From an uncultured Eubacteriales bacterium (GTDB taxonomy: Bacteria; Bacillota; Clostridia; Lachnospirales; Lachnospiraceae), in assembly GCA_900544525.1 (NCBI GenBank), contig UQVN01000006.1:1-32279 (forward strand): DNA of 32,279 nucleotides. Direction: 5' to 3'. Below, one piece after another: positions 7,876 through 16,196 of this stretch (the first letter of the stretch is position 1; each line of letters opens with the position of its first letter). The notes under the pieces were generated by a model that saw only the letters and a list, made by a program, of their open reading frames with translations, made no database searches and was not told where the DNA came from. Both the position numbers and the translations under genes were made by a program.

Positions 7876-8388
7876 TTATAGAACTAAAGATGGTGGTGTA
7901 TAAACTCTTCCATTCAACTCATTATCTAACATATAAAGACTCTTTGGATCTTCTCCGAATAATTCCATTCTTGTTACAAGATCGTTGGCATTATTTTCTT
8001 CTTCTCCTTGTTCTTTTACAAACCAATCTAAGAACTGTGTTGTTCTAAAATCTTTTACGCTATGTGCCGCATCATAAATGGCATGAATTAAACCAGTTAC
8101 ATAATATTCATGTTGTAAACCAACTTTTAATGGATCCATTAATGTGTTTAACGTAACGTTTGGCTTTTCAATTGTTTCTAACACTACTCTTGCATTATTA
8201 TTATGTAAGTATTGATAGAATAACATGGCATGATCGCGCTCTTCTTGCGCTTGCACACGATACCAATTTTGGAATCCATGTAATCCTTTTTCTTCATAAA
8301 AATTAGATAGCTCTAAATATAAGTAAGCAGAATAAAATTCTCGATTTACTTGATAGTTTAAAAGTTCTACTACTTTTTGATCTAACAT
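7876..8388 (-). CDS. ftnA: Non-heme ferritin
   Basis: A 170-residue four-helix ferritin of normal length. With the start at 8388, the ferroxidase ligands fall at the standard bacterial positions: Glu17, Glu50, His53, Glu94 and Gln127, with Glu126 and Glu130 nearby for the third iron site. It oxidises Fe(II) with oxygen or peroxide and stores the ferric mineral inside a 24-subunit shell in the cytoplasm. The ATG follows AAGGAG at nine bases; the longer frame from 8493 runs through the promoter and is not coding. The gene is alone between its own promoter and terminator. A PerR-like box overlaps the -10 region, so peroxide or metal control is likely. Confidence 0.93.
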   Translation of the reverse strand: MLDQKVVELLNYQVNREFYSAYLYLELSNFYEEKGLHGFQNWYRVQAQEERDHAMLFYQYLHNNNARVVLETIEKPNVTLNTLMDPLKVGLQHEYYVTGLIHAIYDAAHSVKDFRTTQFLDWFVKEQGEEENNANDLVTRMELFGEDPKSLYMLDNELNGRVYTPPSLVL

Positions 8389-8443
8389 TTTCACACACTC
8401 CTTCCTTTTGAGTACAAAAGACTTGTTTAAATTTTTTATTCTC

Positions 8444-8480
8444 TCATAACTATTATAGTTTATCTTGACTAGATAATCAA
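8444..8480 (-). promoter_or_regulatory. Ferritin promoter with PerR-like operator
   Basis: TTGATT (8475-8480) and TATAAT (8452-8457) on the - strand are spaced exactly 17 nt. The 15-mer at 8444-8458 matches the PerR box TTATAATNATTATAA at 11 of 14 defined positions and covers the -10 element, which would suit repression. The remaining 8481-8630 shows no gene or structure. Confidence 0.55.
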
Positions 8481-8630
8481 TTCTTTCATCCAATTATTTA
8501 GAACTGTTATAGAGAAGTATGCAACGCTCCATCAAAGTGTACCTCGTTTACATATAGTGATTTTTAACCAATAAAAACTTCTATTTCCTCGTATATGAAA
8601 TGAATATTAATTACTTACTATGATCAAAAA

Positions 8631-8660
8631 AAGGAATAGACAAACTATGCCTATTCCTCT
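8631..8660. terminator. Terminator of the PepSY lipoprotein gene
   Basis: AGGAATAG (8632-8639) pairs with CTATTCCT (8651-8658). Flanking A- and T-runs let it work on both strands, although only the - strand has a gene ending here. Confidence 0.8.
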
Positions 8661-8698
8661 TTTTTATAGGAAATTTCTAAGTTATCTTATCCTATTTC

Positions 8699-9370
8699 TC
8701 AATCAAACTCAGGGGCTTCTTCCCAAGATAAAATTTCACCTGTATATGCATCAATATCAAATTCATATTCGGTTCCATCATAAATAATTTCACCTTCGTA
8801 TTGTAATCTTCCACCATCATTATCTAATTTAATGCGAATATCATTTTGTGTAGCTCCTGATACTTTCTTAAGTGCAATCTTTTTTGCCTCATCCTCCGTT
8901 AACTGCTTCTGATTTGTATTTCCAGTCTGACTATTTTTTATTGTTTCATTTTCTAATTTCAATACTTTTCCATCAGATGCTTTAATATGGTACTCATATT
9001 TTTTCGTTGCTGTAAAAAATTCCACTTCATAAACAACAACTCCATCGTCCATATCTTTTTTTACTTGAACATTAGTAACATCTTTTGCTTTTACTCCAGC
9101 ATTTTCATAAGCAATTGTTTTTGCTTCTTCTTCTGTAATCTCACCAGAGTTATTTGTTGCTGAGTTATTAGTTACAGAGTTATTTTCTGTCGTATTAGAA
9201 TTTTGTGTAGAGTTTGTATTATTGTCTACTTGCCCTGTTGTTTGGCTAGTTGTTGTACCTGCCCCAGTATTTCCATTATTCGTCGTTGGATTATTATTGG
9301 AACTACATCCCACTAATAAAAGCCCTGATAAAGATAAAACTGCGAATGTTTTTAAGAATGATCTTTTCAT
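8699..9370 (-). CDS. PepSY-domain lipoprotein
   Basis: A 223-residue exported protein. A short charged N-terminus and a hydrophobic stretch lead to the lipobox LLVGC, giving lipidation at Cys22. Residues 23 to about 78 are a low-complexity Asn/Thr linker. Two PepSY repeats follow, at about 80-140 and 155-223; each has an EEAKxIA helix and a strand pair with D-G-K or D-A-Y-T-G turns. PepSY domains are thought to inhibit or sense proteases and cell-surface stress; the precise role here is unknown. The ATG follows GGAGGT. The gene lies 108 nt after a sensor kinase gene on the same strand, so it may be a target or accessory of that two-component system. An inverted repeat sits in the spacer. Confidence 0.85.
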   Translation of the reverse strand: MKRSFLKTFAVLSLSGLLLVGCSSNNNPTTNNGNTGAGTTTSQTTGQVDNNTNSTQNSNTTENNSVTNNSATNNSGEITEEEAKTIAYENAGVKAKDVTNVQVKKDMDDGVVVYEVEFFTATKKYEYHIKASDGKVLKLENETIKNSQTGNTNQKQLTEDEAKKIALKKVSGATQNDIRIKLDNDGGRLQYEGEIIYDGTEYEFDIDAYTGEILSWEEAPEFD

Positions 9371-9437
9371 AAGATTACCTCCATTTTCTTGTATTCCATT
9401 TTCTCTAGTTTTTTATTTGTTATTATAGTATCCTTTG

Positions 9438-9467
9438 TTTTGATAATTATACTATAAAGTATCAAAA
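9438..9467. repeat. 8-bp inverted repeat upstream of the PepSY gene
   Basis: TTTTGATA (9438-9445) is mirrored by TATCAAAA (9460-9467), with a 14-nt AT-rich spacer containing a TATAAT on the - strand. It lies between the kinase stop and the lipoprotein start and could be an operator. No T-tract is present. Confidence 0.35.
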
Positions 9468-9478
9468 TTAAAAGAACA

Positions 9479-10909
9479 TTAAAAACTATCAGCAACCTTT
9501 TGTTGTTTTTTTGGAATTACAAAAGAAAAAGTTGTCCCTTTACCCTCCTCACTTTCTACATGAATCTCTCCATGATGAGCTTTTATAATCCATTTTACCA
9601 TGGGAAGTCCGAGTCCAGAAGAAGAATCCTGTCCTAATGTACGAGACTGATCTGCACGATAAAATCGCTCCCAAATATGTGGTAAATCTTCCTTGGAAAT
9701 CCCAATTCCATCGTCTTTTACTTGTCCTCGTATTTTATCCCCCTCTCCAGATAACGTCACCATTACCGTTCCATTTTCCTTTCCATAAGAAATGGCATTA
9801 GAAATTAGATTCACCCACAGACGAATTAAAAATGTCTCATCCACTTCTGCCATTAATCCTTCCTCTAATTCCTGTTGAATCGTAATATTTTTTTTCTTTG
9901 CAATCTCTTGTTGTTCATCCACAATCATTTCTGTCAATTCGCTTATAGGTAATTCTTCAAAATGAATCGGCAGTTTATCTCGCTCTGCCCTTGAAATCAT
10001 TAAAATCTGAGAGACTAATTGTGACATATTTCTCGCCTTTTTATAGATCACTTCAATCTCTCGTTTTTGTTCTTCTTTTGACATATCTTGCTCTAATAAA
10101 TATTCACAATGAGATAATATTACCGTAATCGGTGTTCGAAGCTCATGAGATACATCTGAGGTAAACTGCTTTTCTCTCTCAAAAGCCGTCTCTAATTGTC
10201 CTAACATTTGATTGAATAACTGAGCCAACCGATGGATTTCGTCATTTCCCGCTTCCATTGAAATTCGTTTTGATAAGTCTTCCTTTTCACAGATTTCTTG
10301 TACCCCTTGTATCATATTATCCACTGGTCGCAATGTCCGACTAGTAAATCGATAGCCGATAATAGCTGTAATAACTACAATCAACGGCAAAAAGATAAGA
10401 GAAGTGCGAATTAAAACAAGGAAACTTTCCTCTGCCTTTGTAACGGAAGTAATTCCTCTCACATAAACGTTGCCATGTCCACCTAAATCAACGGAATTAT
10501 CAAACACATACCACTTAATTCCATTAGAAGTCAATGTTCTCAATTGCCCACTCTGTAAAGGCACTTCCTCGGTAAACTGATAGGGTATCGTTCCATAAAT
10601 AATCTGCCCCTCTTCATCATAAACGGATAAATAGACACCACTTTCTACTTCCATAATATCAGAATCTACTTCTAGCTCTCCATCATCCCATTCCAAATAT
10701 TCATTTCCTTCTAGAACTTCTGATTCCAATTGTTTCTTTACAGAGGCTAATATCTGACTATTGCTAATGGATAGTAAGATGGCAAGAGATGCAATTGCCA
10801 TTAACATTAAAAAACCTGTGTATAGAATGGTTAACTTCCATTTTGCTGATATTCTCTGTTTCTTATTTTTTCCACATAAACAATCACTTTTTTCTTTTTT
10901 TATCAACAT
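9479..10909 (-). CDS. Sensor histidine kinase, two-component system
   Basis: A 476-residue membrane kinase. Transmembrane segments at about 26-48 and 168-188 flank an extracytoplasmic sensor domain of about 120 residues. A HAMP domain (about 188-245) leads to the HisKA motif SHELRTP with phospho-acceptor His255. The ATPase domain shows the N-box NLISNAISYG (about 363-372), DDGIGIS, the F-box ERFYRA and the G2-box SGLGL. It autophosphorylates on His255 and passes the phosphate to the response regulator encoded just upstream. The acidic sensor domain has no family I recognise, so the signal is unknown. The start follows CAGGAG, 20 nt after the regulator stop, so the two genes are in one operon. 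Confidence 0.93.
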   Translation of the reverse strand: MLIKKEKSDCLCGKNKKQRISAKWKLTILYTGFLMLMAIASLAILLSISNSQILASVKKQLESEVLEGNEYLEWDDGELEVDSDIMEVESGVYLSVYDEEGQIIYGTIPYQFTEEVPLQSGQLRTLTSNGIKWYVFDNSVDLGGHGNVYVRGITSVTKAEESFLVLIRTSLIFLPLIVVITAIIGYRFTSRTLRPVDNMIQGVQEICEKEDLSKRISMEAGNDEIHRLAQLFNQMLGQLETAFEREKQFTSDVSHELRTPITVILSHCEYLLEQDMSKEEQKREIEVIYKKARNMSQLVSQILMISRAERDKLPIHFEELPISELTEMIVDEQQEIAKKKNITIQQELEEGLMAEVDETFLIRLWVNLISNAISYGKENGTVMVTLSGEGDKIRGQVKDDGIGISKEDLPHIWERFYRADQSRTLGQDSSSGLGLPMVKWIIKAHHGEIHVESEEGKGTTFSFVIPKKQQKVADSF

Positions 10910-10929
10910 CTTACTCCTGCACTTCTTAA

Positions 10930-11616
10930 TTACTTGTGTATGGACTCCTGAATTTTTAGCACATAACCTGCACCACGAACGGTATGAATCAGTTTTGGTT
11001 CAAATCCACTATCAATCTTTTTTCGTAAATATCGGATATACACATCGATAACATTAGAACCTCCGGTATAGTCATAGTTCCATATATGCTGTTCGATTTT
11101 ATCCCTGGATAATACGATTCCTTGATTTAAAATCATATAGCGAAGAATCGAAAATTCTTTGTTGGATAAAGAAATCTCTGTATCTCCTCGAAATACTTGA
11201 TGGGAGTCTAAATACACCTTTAAATCTGCAATCTGACAGCAATTATCTTTTACTGTAGCATTTTTACGGATCATAACCCGAATTCTAGCCAGTAATTCTT
11301 CAAATGCAAACGGCTTTACAAGATAATCATCTGCACCAAGGTCTAATCCTATCACCCGATCTTCTATGGAATCTTTGGCAGTTAATAGCAAAACGGGAAC
11401 TGAATTTTTTTGGCTTCGCAATTGTTTCAATACTTCTAATCCAGATTTCTTTGGCATCATAATGTCTAAAATAACTGCATCGTATTCTGCACAAGAAAGA
11501 TATTCCAATGCTTCTTCTCCATCCATACAAGCATCCACCGTATACTTTTGTGCTTCCAATCGTTTCTTCAAAAGAGCATTTAAATCTCTTTCATCTTCTG
11601 CAACTAAAATTCTCAT
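10930..11616 (-). CDS. OmpR/PhoB family response regulator
   Basis: A 228-residue regulator. The receiver domain (about 1-115) has the acidic pocket E8-D9, phospho-acceptor Asp51 in LDIMMP, Thr79 and Lys101 in VKPF. The C-terminal winged helix (about 130-225) ends in the DNA-recognition and wing region containing YIRYLRKKID and TVRGAGYVL. It binds DNA as a phosphorylated dimer and controls transcription, probably of its own operon and perhaps of the PepSY lipoprotein gene downstream. The start follows AGGGGG. The first gene of the operon, it begins about 90 nt after the EF-Tu terminator. Confidence 0.95.
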   Translation of the reverse strand: MRILVAEDERDLNALLKKRLEAQKYTVDACMDGEEALEYLSCAEYDAVILDIMMPKKSGLEVLKQLRSQKNSVPVLLLTAKDSIEDRVIGLDLGADDYLVKPFAFEELLARIRVMIRKNATVKDNCCQIADLKVYLDSHQVFRGDTEISLSNKEFSILRYMILNQGIVLSRDKIEQHIWNYDYTGGSNVIDVYIRYLRKKIDSGFEPKLIHTVRGAGYVLKIQESIHK

Positions 11617-11703
11617 AAAATCCCCCTTTTCGCATTTTATAATAAATAGTTTTCTGTTCTTATTTATTATCTCATATTTTTCTTAAAATAGGATGATAAA
11701 ATA

Positions 11704-11738
11704 ATAAAAAGCCCAGAAAACCTAAGTTTTCTGGGCTT
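11704..11738 (-). terminator. Terminator of the str operon
   Basis: AAGCCCAGAAAAC (11709-11721) pairs perfectly with 11726-11738 around a 4-nt loop. TTTTTATTATTTT follows on the - strand. It ends the transcript after tuf. Confidence 0.9.
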
Positions 11739-11810
11739 AAAATCAATTATGATTCACCTGTGATAAGAATCTCGACTTACGAGCCCTTTTCACAAAATCA
11801 CCAATTAAAA

Positions 11811-13004
11811 TTATTCGATGATTGTAGCAACACGGCCTGATCCTACTGTACGTCCACCTTCACGGATAGCGAATGTAAGACCCTGTTCCATAGCGATTGG
11901 GTGAATTAATTCAATTGTCATTTCTACGTTGTCACCAGGCATGCACATTTCTGTACCTTCTGGTAAGTTACAAACACCTGTTACGTCAGTTGTTCTGAAG
12001 TAGAACTGTGGTCTGTAGTTGTTGAAGAAAGGAGTATGACGTCCACCTTCATCTTTTGTTAAAACGTAAACCTGAGCTGTGAATTTTGTATGGCAAGTAA
12101 CAGAACCTGGTTTAGCTAAAACCTGTCCTCTTTCGATATCTGTTCTCTGAACACCACGAAGTAAAGCACCGATGTTATCACCAGCCTGAGCTTCGTCTAA
12201 GAGTTTACGGAACATTTCGATACCTGTTACAACAACTTTTCTTGTTTCTTCTTTGATACCAACGATTTCTACTTCTTCAGATACATGAAGTACACCACGT
12301 TCTACTCTACCTGTAGCAACTGTACCACGACCTGTGATAGAGAAGATATCTTCTACTGGCATTAAGAAAGGTTTGTCTGTTTCACGCTGTGGATCTGGAA
12401 TCCATTCATCAACTGCGTCGAAGAGTTCAAGGATTTTGTCTCCCCATTCGCTTGTTGGATCTTCAAGAGCTTTTAAAGCAGAACCACGAATAACTGGAGT
12501 ATCATCTCCTGGGAATTCGTATTCGTTTAATAATTCTCTGATTTCCATTTCTACTAATTCAAGTAATTCTTCATCGTCTACCATGTCACATTTGTTCATG
12601 AATACTACGATGTAAGGTACACCTACCTGACGAGATAATAAGATGTGTTCTTTAGTCTGAGCCATAACACCATCTGTAGCAGCTACTACTAAGATAGCTC
12701 CGTCCATCTGAGCAGCACCAGTGATCATGTTTTTAACGTAGTCAGCATGGCCTGGGCAGTCAACGTGAGCGTAGTGACGTTTTTTAGATTCGTATTCTAC
12801 GTGAGATGTAGAGATTGTGATTCCACGTTCTCTTTCTTCTGGAGCTTTATCGATGTTTTCGAAAGCAACAGCTTCACCTGTTCCTAATCTTTCATGTAAT
12901 GTTTTTGTGATAGCAGCTGTTAATGTTGTTTTACCATGGTCAACGTGACCGATAGTACCAATATTACAGTGTGGTTTACTTCTTTCAAACTTAGCTTTAG
13001 CCAT
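11811..13004 (-). CDS. tuf: Elongation factor Tu
   Basis: A 397-residue EF-Tu of standard length. The G1 motif GHVDHGKT lies at 19-26, the switch region has RGITI, G3 is DCPGHADY, and G4 is NKCD. Domains 2 and 3 follow and the C-terminus is intact. It carries aminoacyl-tRNA to the ribosome as a GTP complex. The start at 13004 follows AAGGAGG; the in-frame extension to 13046 lies in the spacer and is not conserved in the family. It is the last gene of the rpsL-rpsG-fusA-tuf operon and ends in a strong terminator. A hairpin lies in the fusA-tuf spacer. Confidence 0.98.
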   Translation of the reverse strand: MAKAKFERSKPHCNIGTIGHVDHGKTTLTAAITKTLHERLGTGEAVAFENIDKAPEERERGITISTSHVEYESKKRHYAHVDCPGHADYVKNMITGAAQMDGAILVVAATDGVMAQTKEHILLSRQVGVPYIVVFMNKCDMVDDEELLELVEMEIRELLNEYEFPGDDTPVIRGSALKALEDPTSEWGDKILELFDAVDEWIPDPQRETDKPFLMPVEDIFSITGRGTVATGRVERGVLHVSEEVEIVGIKEETRKVVVTGIEMFRKLLDEAQAGDNIGALLRGVQRTDIERGQVLAKPGSVTCHTKFTAQVYVLTKDEGGRHTPFFNNYRPQFYFRTTDVTGVCNLPEGTEMCMPGDNVEMTIELIHPIAMEQGLTFAIREGGRTVGSGRVATIIE

Positions 13005-13065
13005 TTTAAAATGTCCTCCTTTTATTATCTGCCTTATCGGCATCATTTACAAAACTTATATATAA

Positions 13066-13095
13066 GAGTACCCGCCCACTTAGAGCGGGCTACTC
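13066..13095 (-). promoter_or_regulatory. Hairpin in the fusA-tuf spacer
   Basis: GAGTACCCGC (13066-13075) pairs with 13085-13095 with one bulged base. On the - strand the stem is followed by TTATATATAAG, a poor U-tract, so it is more likely a processing or attenuation element than a full terminator. Confidence 0.45.
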
Positions 13096-13197
13096 ATATT
13101 TACTTTGATTATATTGCATTCCTGCTTTTTTTTCAAGAATTTTTTCACAGGAAAGCCCTTATTTTACAAGAAATTTTCTCCAAACGAGACTGTTTGA

Positions 13198-15315
13198 TTA
13201 TTTCTGTCTGTCAGCGATAACTTTTTCTTGTACAGACTTAGGTACTTGCTCATATTTTTCGAAGAACATAGAGTAGTTACCACGTCCCTGAGTTCTAGAA
13301 CGAAGATCTGTTGCATATCCGAACATTTCAGCAAGTGGAACGAATGCACGAATCATTTTTCCACCACCAACGTCGTCCATACCTTCGATACGTCCACGAC
13401 GAGAGTTGATATCACCGATAACGTCTCCCATGTAGTCTTCTGGAGTAGCAACTTCTACTTTCATGATTGGCTCAAGTAATACAGCACCAGCTTTTTGCAT
13501 AGCTTCTTTAAATGCTAAAGAACCAGCAATGTGGAATGCCATTTCACTTGAATCGACTTCATGGTAAGAACCATCGTATACGTTTGCATGGATACCAACT
13601 ACTGGGAATCCACCAAGGATACCAGCTTTTGTTGCTTCTTCGATACCTTCACCTACAGCTGGGATGTATTCTTTAGGAATTGCACCACCAACTACTGAAG
13701 ATTCGAATTTGAATAATTCTTCACCGTTTGCATCCATTGGAGCAAATTTAACTTTACAGTGACCATACTGTCCACGACCACCAGACTGTTTTGCGTATTT
13801 AGAATCAACATCAACTTCTTTTGTGATTGTTTCTTTGTAAGCTACCTGTGGAGCACCAACGTTTGCTTCTACTTTGAATTCACGAAGAAGACGGTCTACG
13901 ATGATCTCTAAGTGTAACTCACCCATACCAGCGATGATTGTCTGTCCTGTTTCTTGATCTGTATGAGCACGGAATGTTGGATCTTCTTCAGCAAGTTTTG
14001 CTAAAGCTTCACCTAATTTACCCTGTCCAGCTTTTGTCTTAGGCTCGATAGCAAGCTCGATAACTGGTTCTGGGAATTCCATAGATTCAAGAATAACTGG
14101 ATGCTGTTCGTCACAGATTGTATCACCAGTTGTTGTAAATTTGAAACCTACAGCAGCTGCGATATCTCCAGAGTATACTTTGCTGATTTCCTGTCTGTTG
14201 TTGGCATGCATCTGTAAGATACGACCAACACGTTCTTTTTTACCTTTTGTTGCATTAAGAACGTAAGAACCAGAGTTCATTGTTCCTGAATACACACGGA
14301 AGAACGCTAATTTACCAACGAATGGGTCAGCCATGATCTTGAATGCTAAAGCTGCGAATGGTTCTTCGTCAGAAGAAATTCTAACGATTTCGTTACCATC
14401 TTCGTCAACACCTTTGATAGCTTCGATATCAGTTGGTGCTGGCATGAATTTGATAACACCATCAAGTAATTTCTGAACACCTTTGTTACGGTATGCAGAA
14501 CCACAGAATACAGGAACCATTGTACAGTTACATGTAGCTTTACGCATAGCAGCTTCTAACTGTTCTTGAGTTGGTTCTTCACCTTCTAAGTAAGCCATCA
14601 TTAATTCGTCATCTGTTTCACAGATCTTTTCAACCATGTCTTCACGCCATAATTCAGCGTCATCTTTCATGTCTTCTGGAATTTCTGTGATTGTGATGTC
14701 TTCACCCTTATCATCATTGTAGATGTAAGCTTGCATTTCGAATAAATCGATAACACCTTTGAATTCATCTTCTGCACCGATTGGTAATGTTACAGGAACT
14801 GCATTTTTACCTAAACGATCTTTGATTTGTTGAACAGCGTTGTAGAAGTCAGCACCTAAGATGTCCATTTTGTTGATGAACGCCATTCTAGGTACGTTGT
14901 ATGTGTCAGCCTGACGCCATACGTTTTCTGACTGAGGTTCTACACCACCTTTAGCACAGAATACACCAACTGCACCATCAAGTACACGAAGAGAACGTTC
15001 TACTTCTACTGTAAAGTCAACGTGTCCCGGTGTATCGATAATGTTAATACGGTTTTCTGGTGTTCCTGGTAACACTTTGTTTTCATGTTGTAATGTCCAG
15101 TGGCAAGTTGTAGCAGCGGAAGTGATTGTGATACCACGTTCTTGTTCCTGCTCCATCCAGTCCATAGTAGCATTACCTTCATGAGTATTACCAATTTTAT
15201 AGTTTACACCAGTATAATAAAGGATACGCTCTGTTAATGTTGTTTTACCAGCATCAATATGAGCCATAATACCAATATTTCTGGTTCTTTCTAATGGATA
15301 TTCTCTTCCAGCCAA
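13198..15315 (-). CDS. fusA: Elongation factor G
   Basis: A 705-residue EF-G. The G1 motif AHIDAGKTT is at 18-26, followed by RGITITSAA, DTPGHVDF and NKMD. The five-domain length is normal and the C-terminal domain IV/V region is intact. It drives ribosomal translocation by GTP hydrolysis and, with recycling factor, splits ribosomes. The start codon is TTG (15315-15313), placed eight bases after AGGAGG, and the encoded N-terminus (AGREYPLERTRNIGI) is the usual clostridial one, so the TTG is very probably real. It lies between rpsG and tuf in the str operon. The 225-nt spacer to rpsG is unusually long and structured. Confidence 0.98.
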   Translation of the reverse strand: MAGREYPLERTRNIGIMAHIDAGKTTLTERILYYTGVNYKIGNTHEGNATMDWMEQEQERGITITSAATTCHWTLQHENKVLPGTPENRINIIDTPGHVDFTVEVERSLRVLDGAVGVFCAKGGVEPQSENVWRQADTYNVPRMAFINKMDILGADFYNAVQQIKDRLGKNAVPVTLPIGAEDEFKGVIDLFEMQAYIYNDDKGEDITITEIPEDMKDDAELWREDMVEKICETDDELMMAYLEGEEPTQEQLEAAMRKATCNCTMVPVFCGSAYRNKGVQKLLDGVIKFMPAPTDIEAIKGVDEDGNEIVRISSDEEPFAALAFKIMADPFVGKLAFFRVYSGTMNSGSYVLNATKGKKERVGRILQMHANNRQEISKVYSGDIAAAVGFKFTTTGDTICDEQHPVILESMEFPEPVIELAIEPKTKAGQGKLGEALAKLAEEDPTFRAHTDQETGQTIIAGMGELHLEIIVDRLLREFKVEANVGAPQVAYKETITKEVDVDSKYAKQSGGRGQYGHCKVKFAPMDANGEELFKFESSVVGGAIPKEYIPAVGEGIEEATKAGILGGFPVVGIHANVYDGSYHEVDSSEMAFHIAGSLAFKEAMQKAGAVLLEPIMKVEVATPEDYMGDVIGDINSRRGRIEGMDDVGGGKMIRAFVPLAEMFGYATDLRSRTQGRGNYSMFFEKYEQVPKSVQEKVIADRQK

Positions 15316-15407
15316 GGTTTTTTCCTCCTAAAATATTTCAGACAAATATAGTTTTCTTTTGTATTTTGTTTTAAACGCAATCCAAACTATACCGTTCAGC
15401 TATTTTA

Positions 15408-15506
15408 TGCCACTTCATTGCGTAAATGATTGGCACGAAATTTGTTTATATTGACACATTGGCAGAACACCGAACAAAAATACGATGTATTTCCGTTCGG
15501 TGATTG
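15408..15506 (-). promoter_or_regulatory. Two tandem hairpins in the rpsG-fusA spacer
   Basis: CACCGAAC (15468-15475) pairs with 15495-15502. It is extended outside by GGC/GCC and inside by AAATAC/GTATTT, giving a long hairpin. A second, smaller one is formed by TGCCA (15408-15412) with 15431-15435 plus an inner TCATT/AATGA. Neither has a U-tract. They may influence mRNA processing or fusA translation. Confidence 0.5.
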
Positions 15507-15540
15507 CCTATCCACCATAAATATCTTTGGATACTTATGA

Positions 15541-16011
15541 TTAGAATCTGTAATGAGCGAATGCTTTGTTTGCATCTGCCATTTTGTGCATATCTTCTTT
15601 TTTCTTTACAGATGCACCAGTATTGTTAGCAGCGTCTAAGATTTCTCCTGCTAATCTTTCTTCCATTGTTTTTTCTCCTCTTTTACGAGAATACAATGTG
15701 ATCCAACGAAGAGCTAATGCTTGTCTTCTATCTGGACGAACTTCGATAGGTACTTGGTAAGTAGCTCCACCGATACGTCTTGCTTTTACCTCTAATACAG
15801 GCATGATGTTGTTCATAGCTTCTTCAAATACTTCAAGAGCTGGTTTTCCAGCTTTTTCTTCTACGCGTGCAAATGCACCGTAAACGATTTTCTGAGCTAC
15901 ACCTTTCTTACCATCTAACATAATGTTGTTGATAAGTTTAGTAACGACTTTGTTATTGTAAATTGGATCTGCTAATACATCTCTTTTTGAAATATGTCCT
16001 TTACGTGGCAC
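15541..16011 (-). CDS. rpsG: Ribosomal protein S7
   Basis: A 156-residue S7, the standard bacterial length. The N-terminus PRKGHISKRD and the central segment GGATYQVPIEV with RRQALALRW are diagnostic. It binds the 3' major domain of 16S rRNA, nucleates assembly of the small-subunit head and contacts the tRNA exit site. The start codon is GTG (16011-16009), seven to eight bases after AAGGAGGGA. It lies between rpsL and fusA. In E. coli S7 represses the operon by binding the rpsL-rpsG spacer; here that spacer is also strongly folded, so a similar feedback is possible. Confidence 0.98.
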   Translation of the reverse strand: MPRKGHISKRDVLADPIYNNKVVTKLINNIMLDGKKGVAQKIVYGAFARVEEKAGKPALEVFEEAMNNIMPVLEVKARRIGGATYQVPIEVRPDRRQALALRWITLYSRKRGEKTMEERLAGEILDAANNTGASVKKKEDMHKMADANKAFAHYRF

Positions 16012-16049
16012 GGTACTTCCCTCCTTAATAAATATTAATTCTTAGGTAC

Positions 16050-16160
16050 TCACAGTGTTTCCTTTGAAAACTATGTCAAGTGTCATGCTAGGACGCTTCT
16101 ATCTATCTCCTGCAACCTACAGGCCAAATATTGCTTTCCAGCATGAATATTAAACTGTGA
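16050..16160 (-). promoter_or_regulatory. Nested stems in the rpsL-rpsG spacer, possible S7 operator
   Basis: An outer stem joins TCACAG(TG)TTT (16050-16060) to AAACTGTGA (16152-16160). Inside it, TCATGCT(A)GGA (16083-16093) pairs with TCCAGCATGA (16137-16146), and at the tip CCTG (16109-16112) pairs with CAGG (16120-16123). The three nested helices fill the intercistronic region. The position matches the E. coli S7 autoregulatory site, but sequence similarity to it is not claimed. Confidence 0.45.
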
Positions 16161-16196
16161 ATTTTGTTAAAGATTATAATTTTTGGTAATTATAAA

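Noticed and set aside
8389..8493. N-terminal extension of ferritin
   Set aside because: It covers the promoter. Starting at 8388 places all ferroxidase residues at standard positions.
13005..13046. N-terminal extension of EF-Tu
   Set aside because: Not present in the family; AAGGAGG precedes 13004.
15441..15460. TTGACA promoter on the + strand in the rpsG-fusA spacer
   Set aside because: TTGACA occurs at 15451 but no -10 box at proper spacing and no + strand gene follow.
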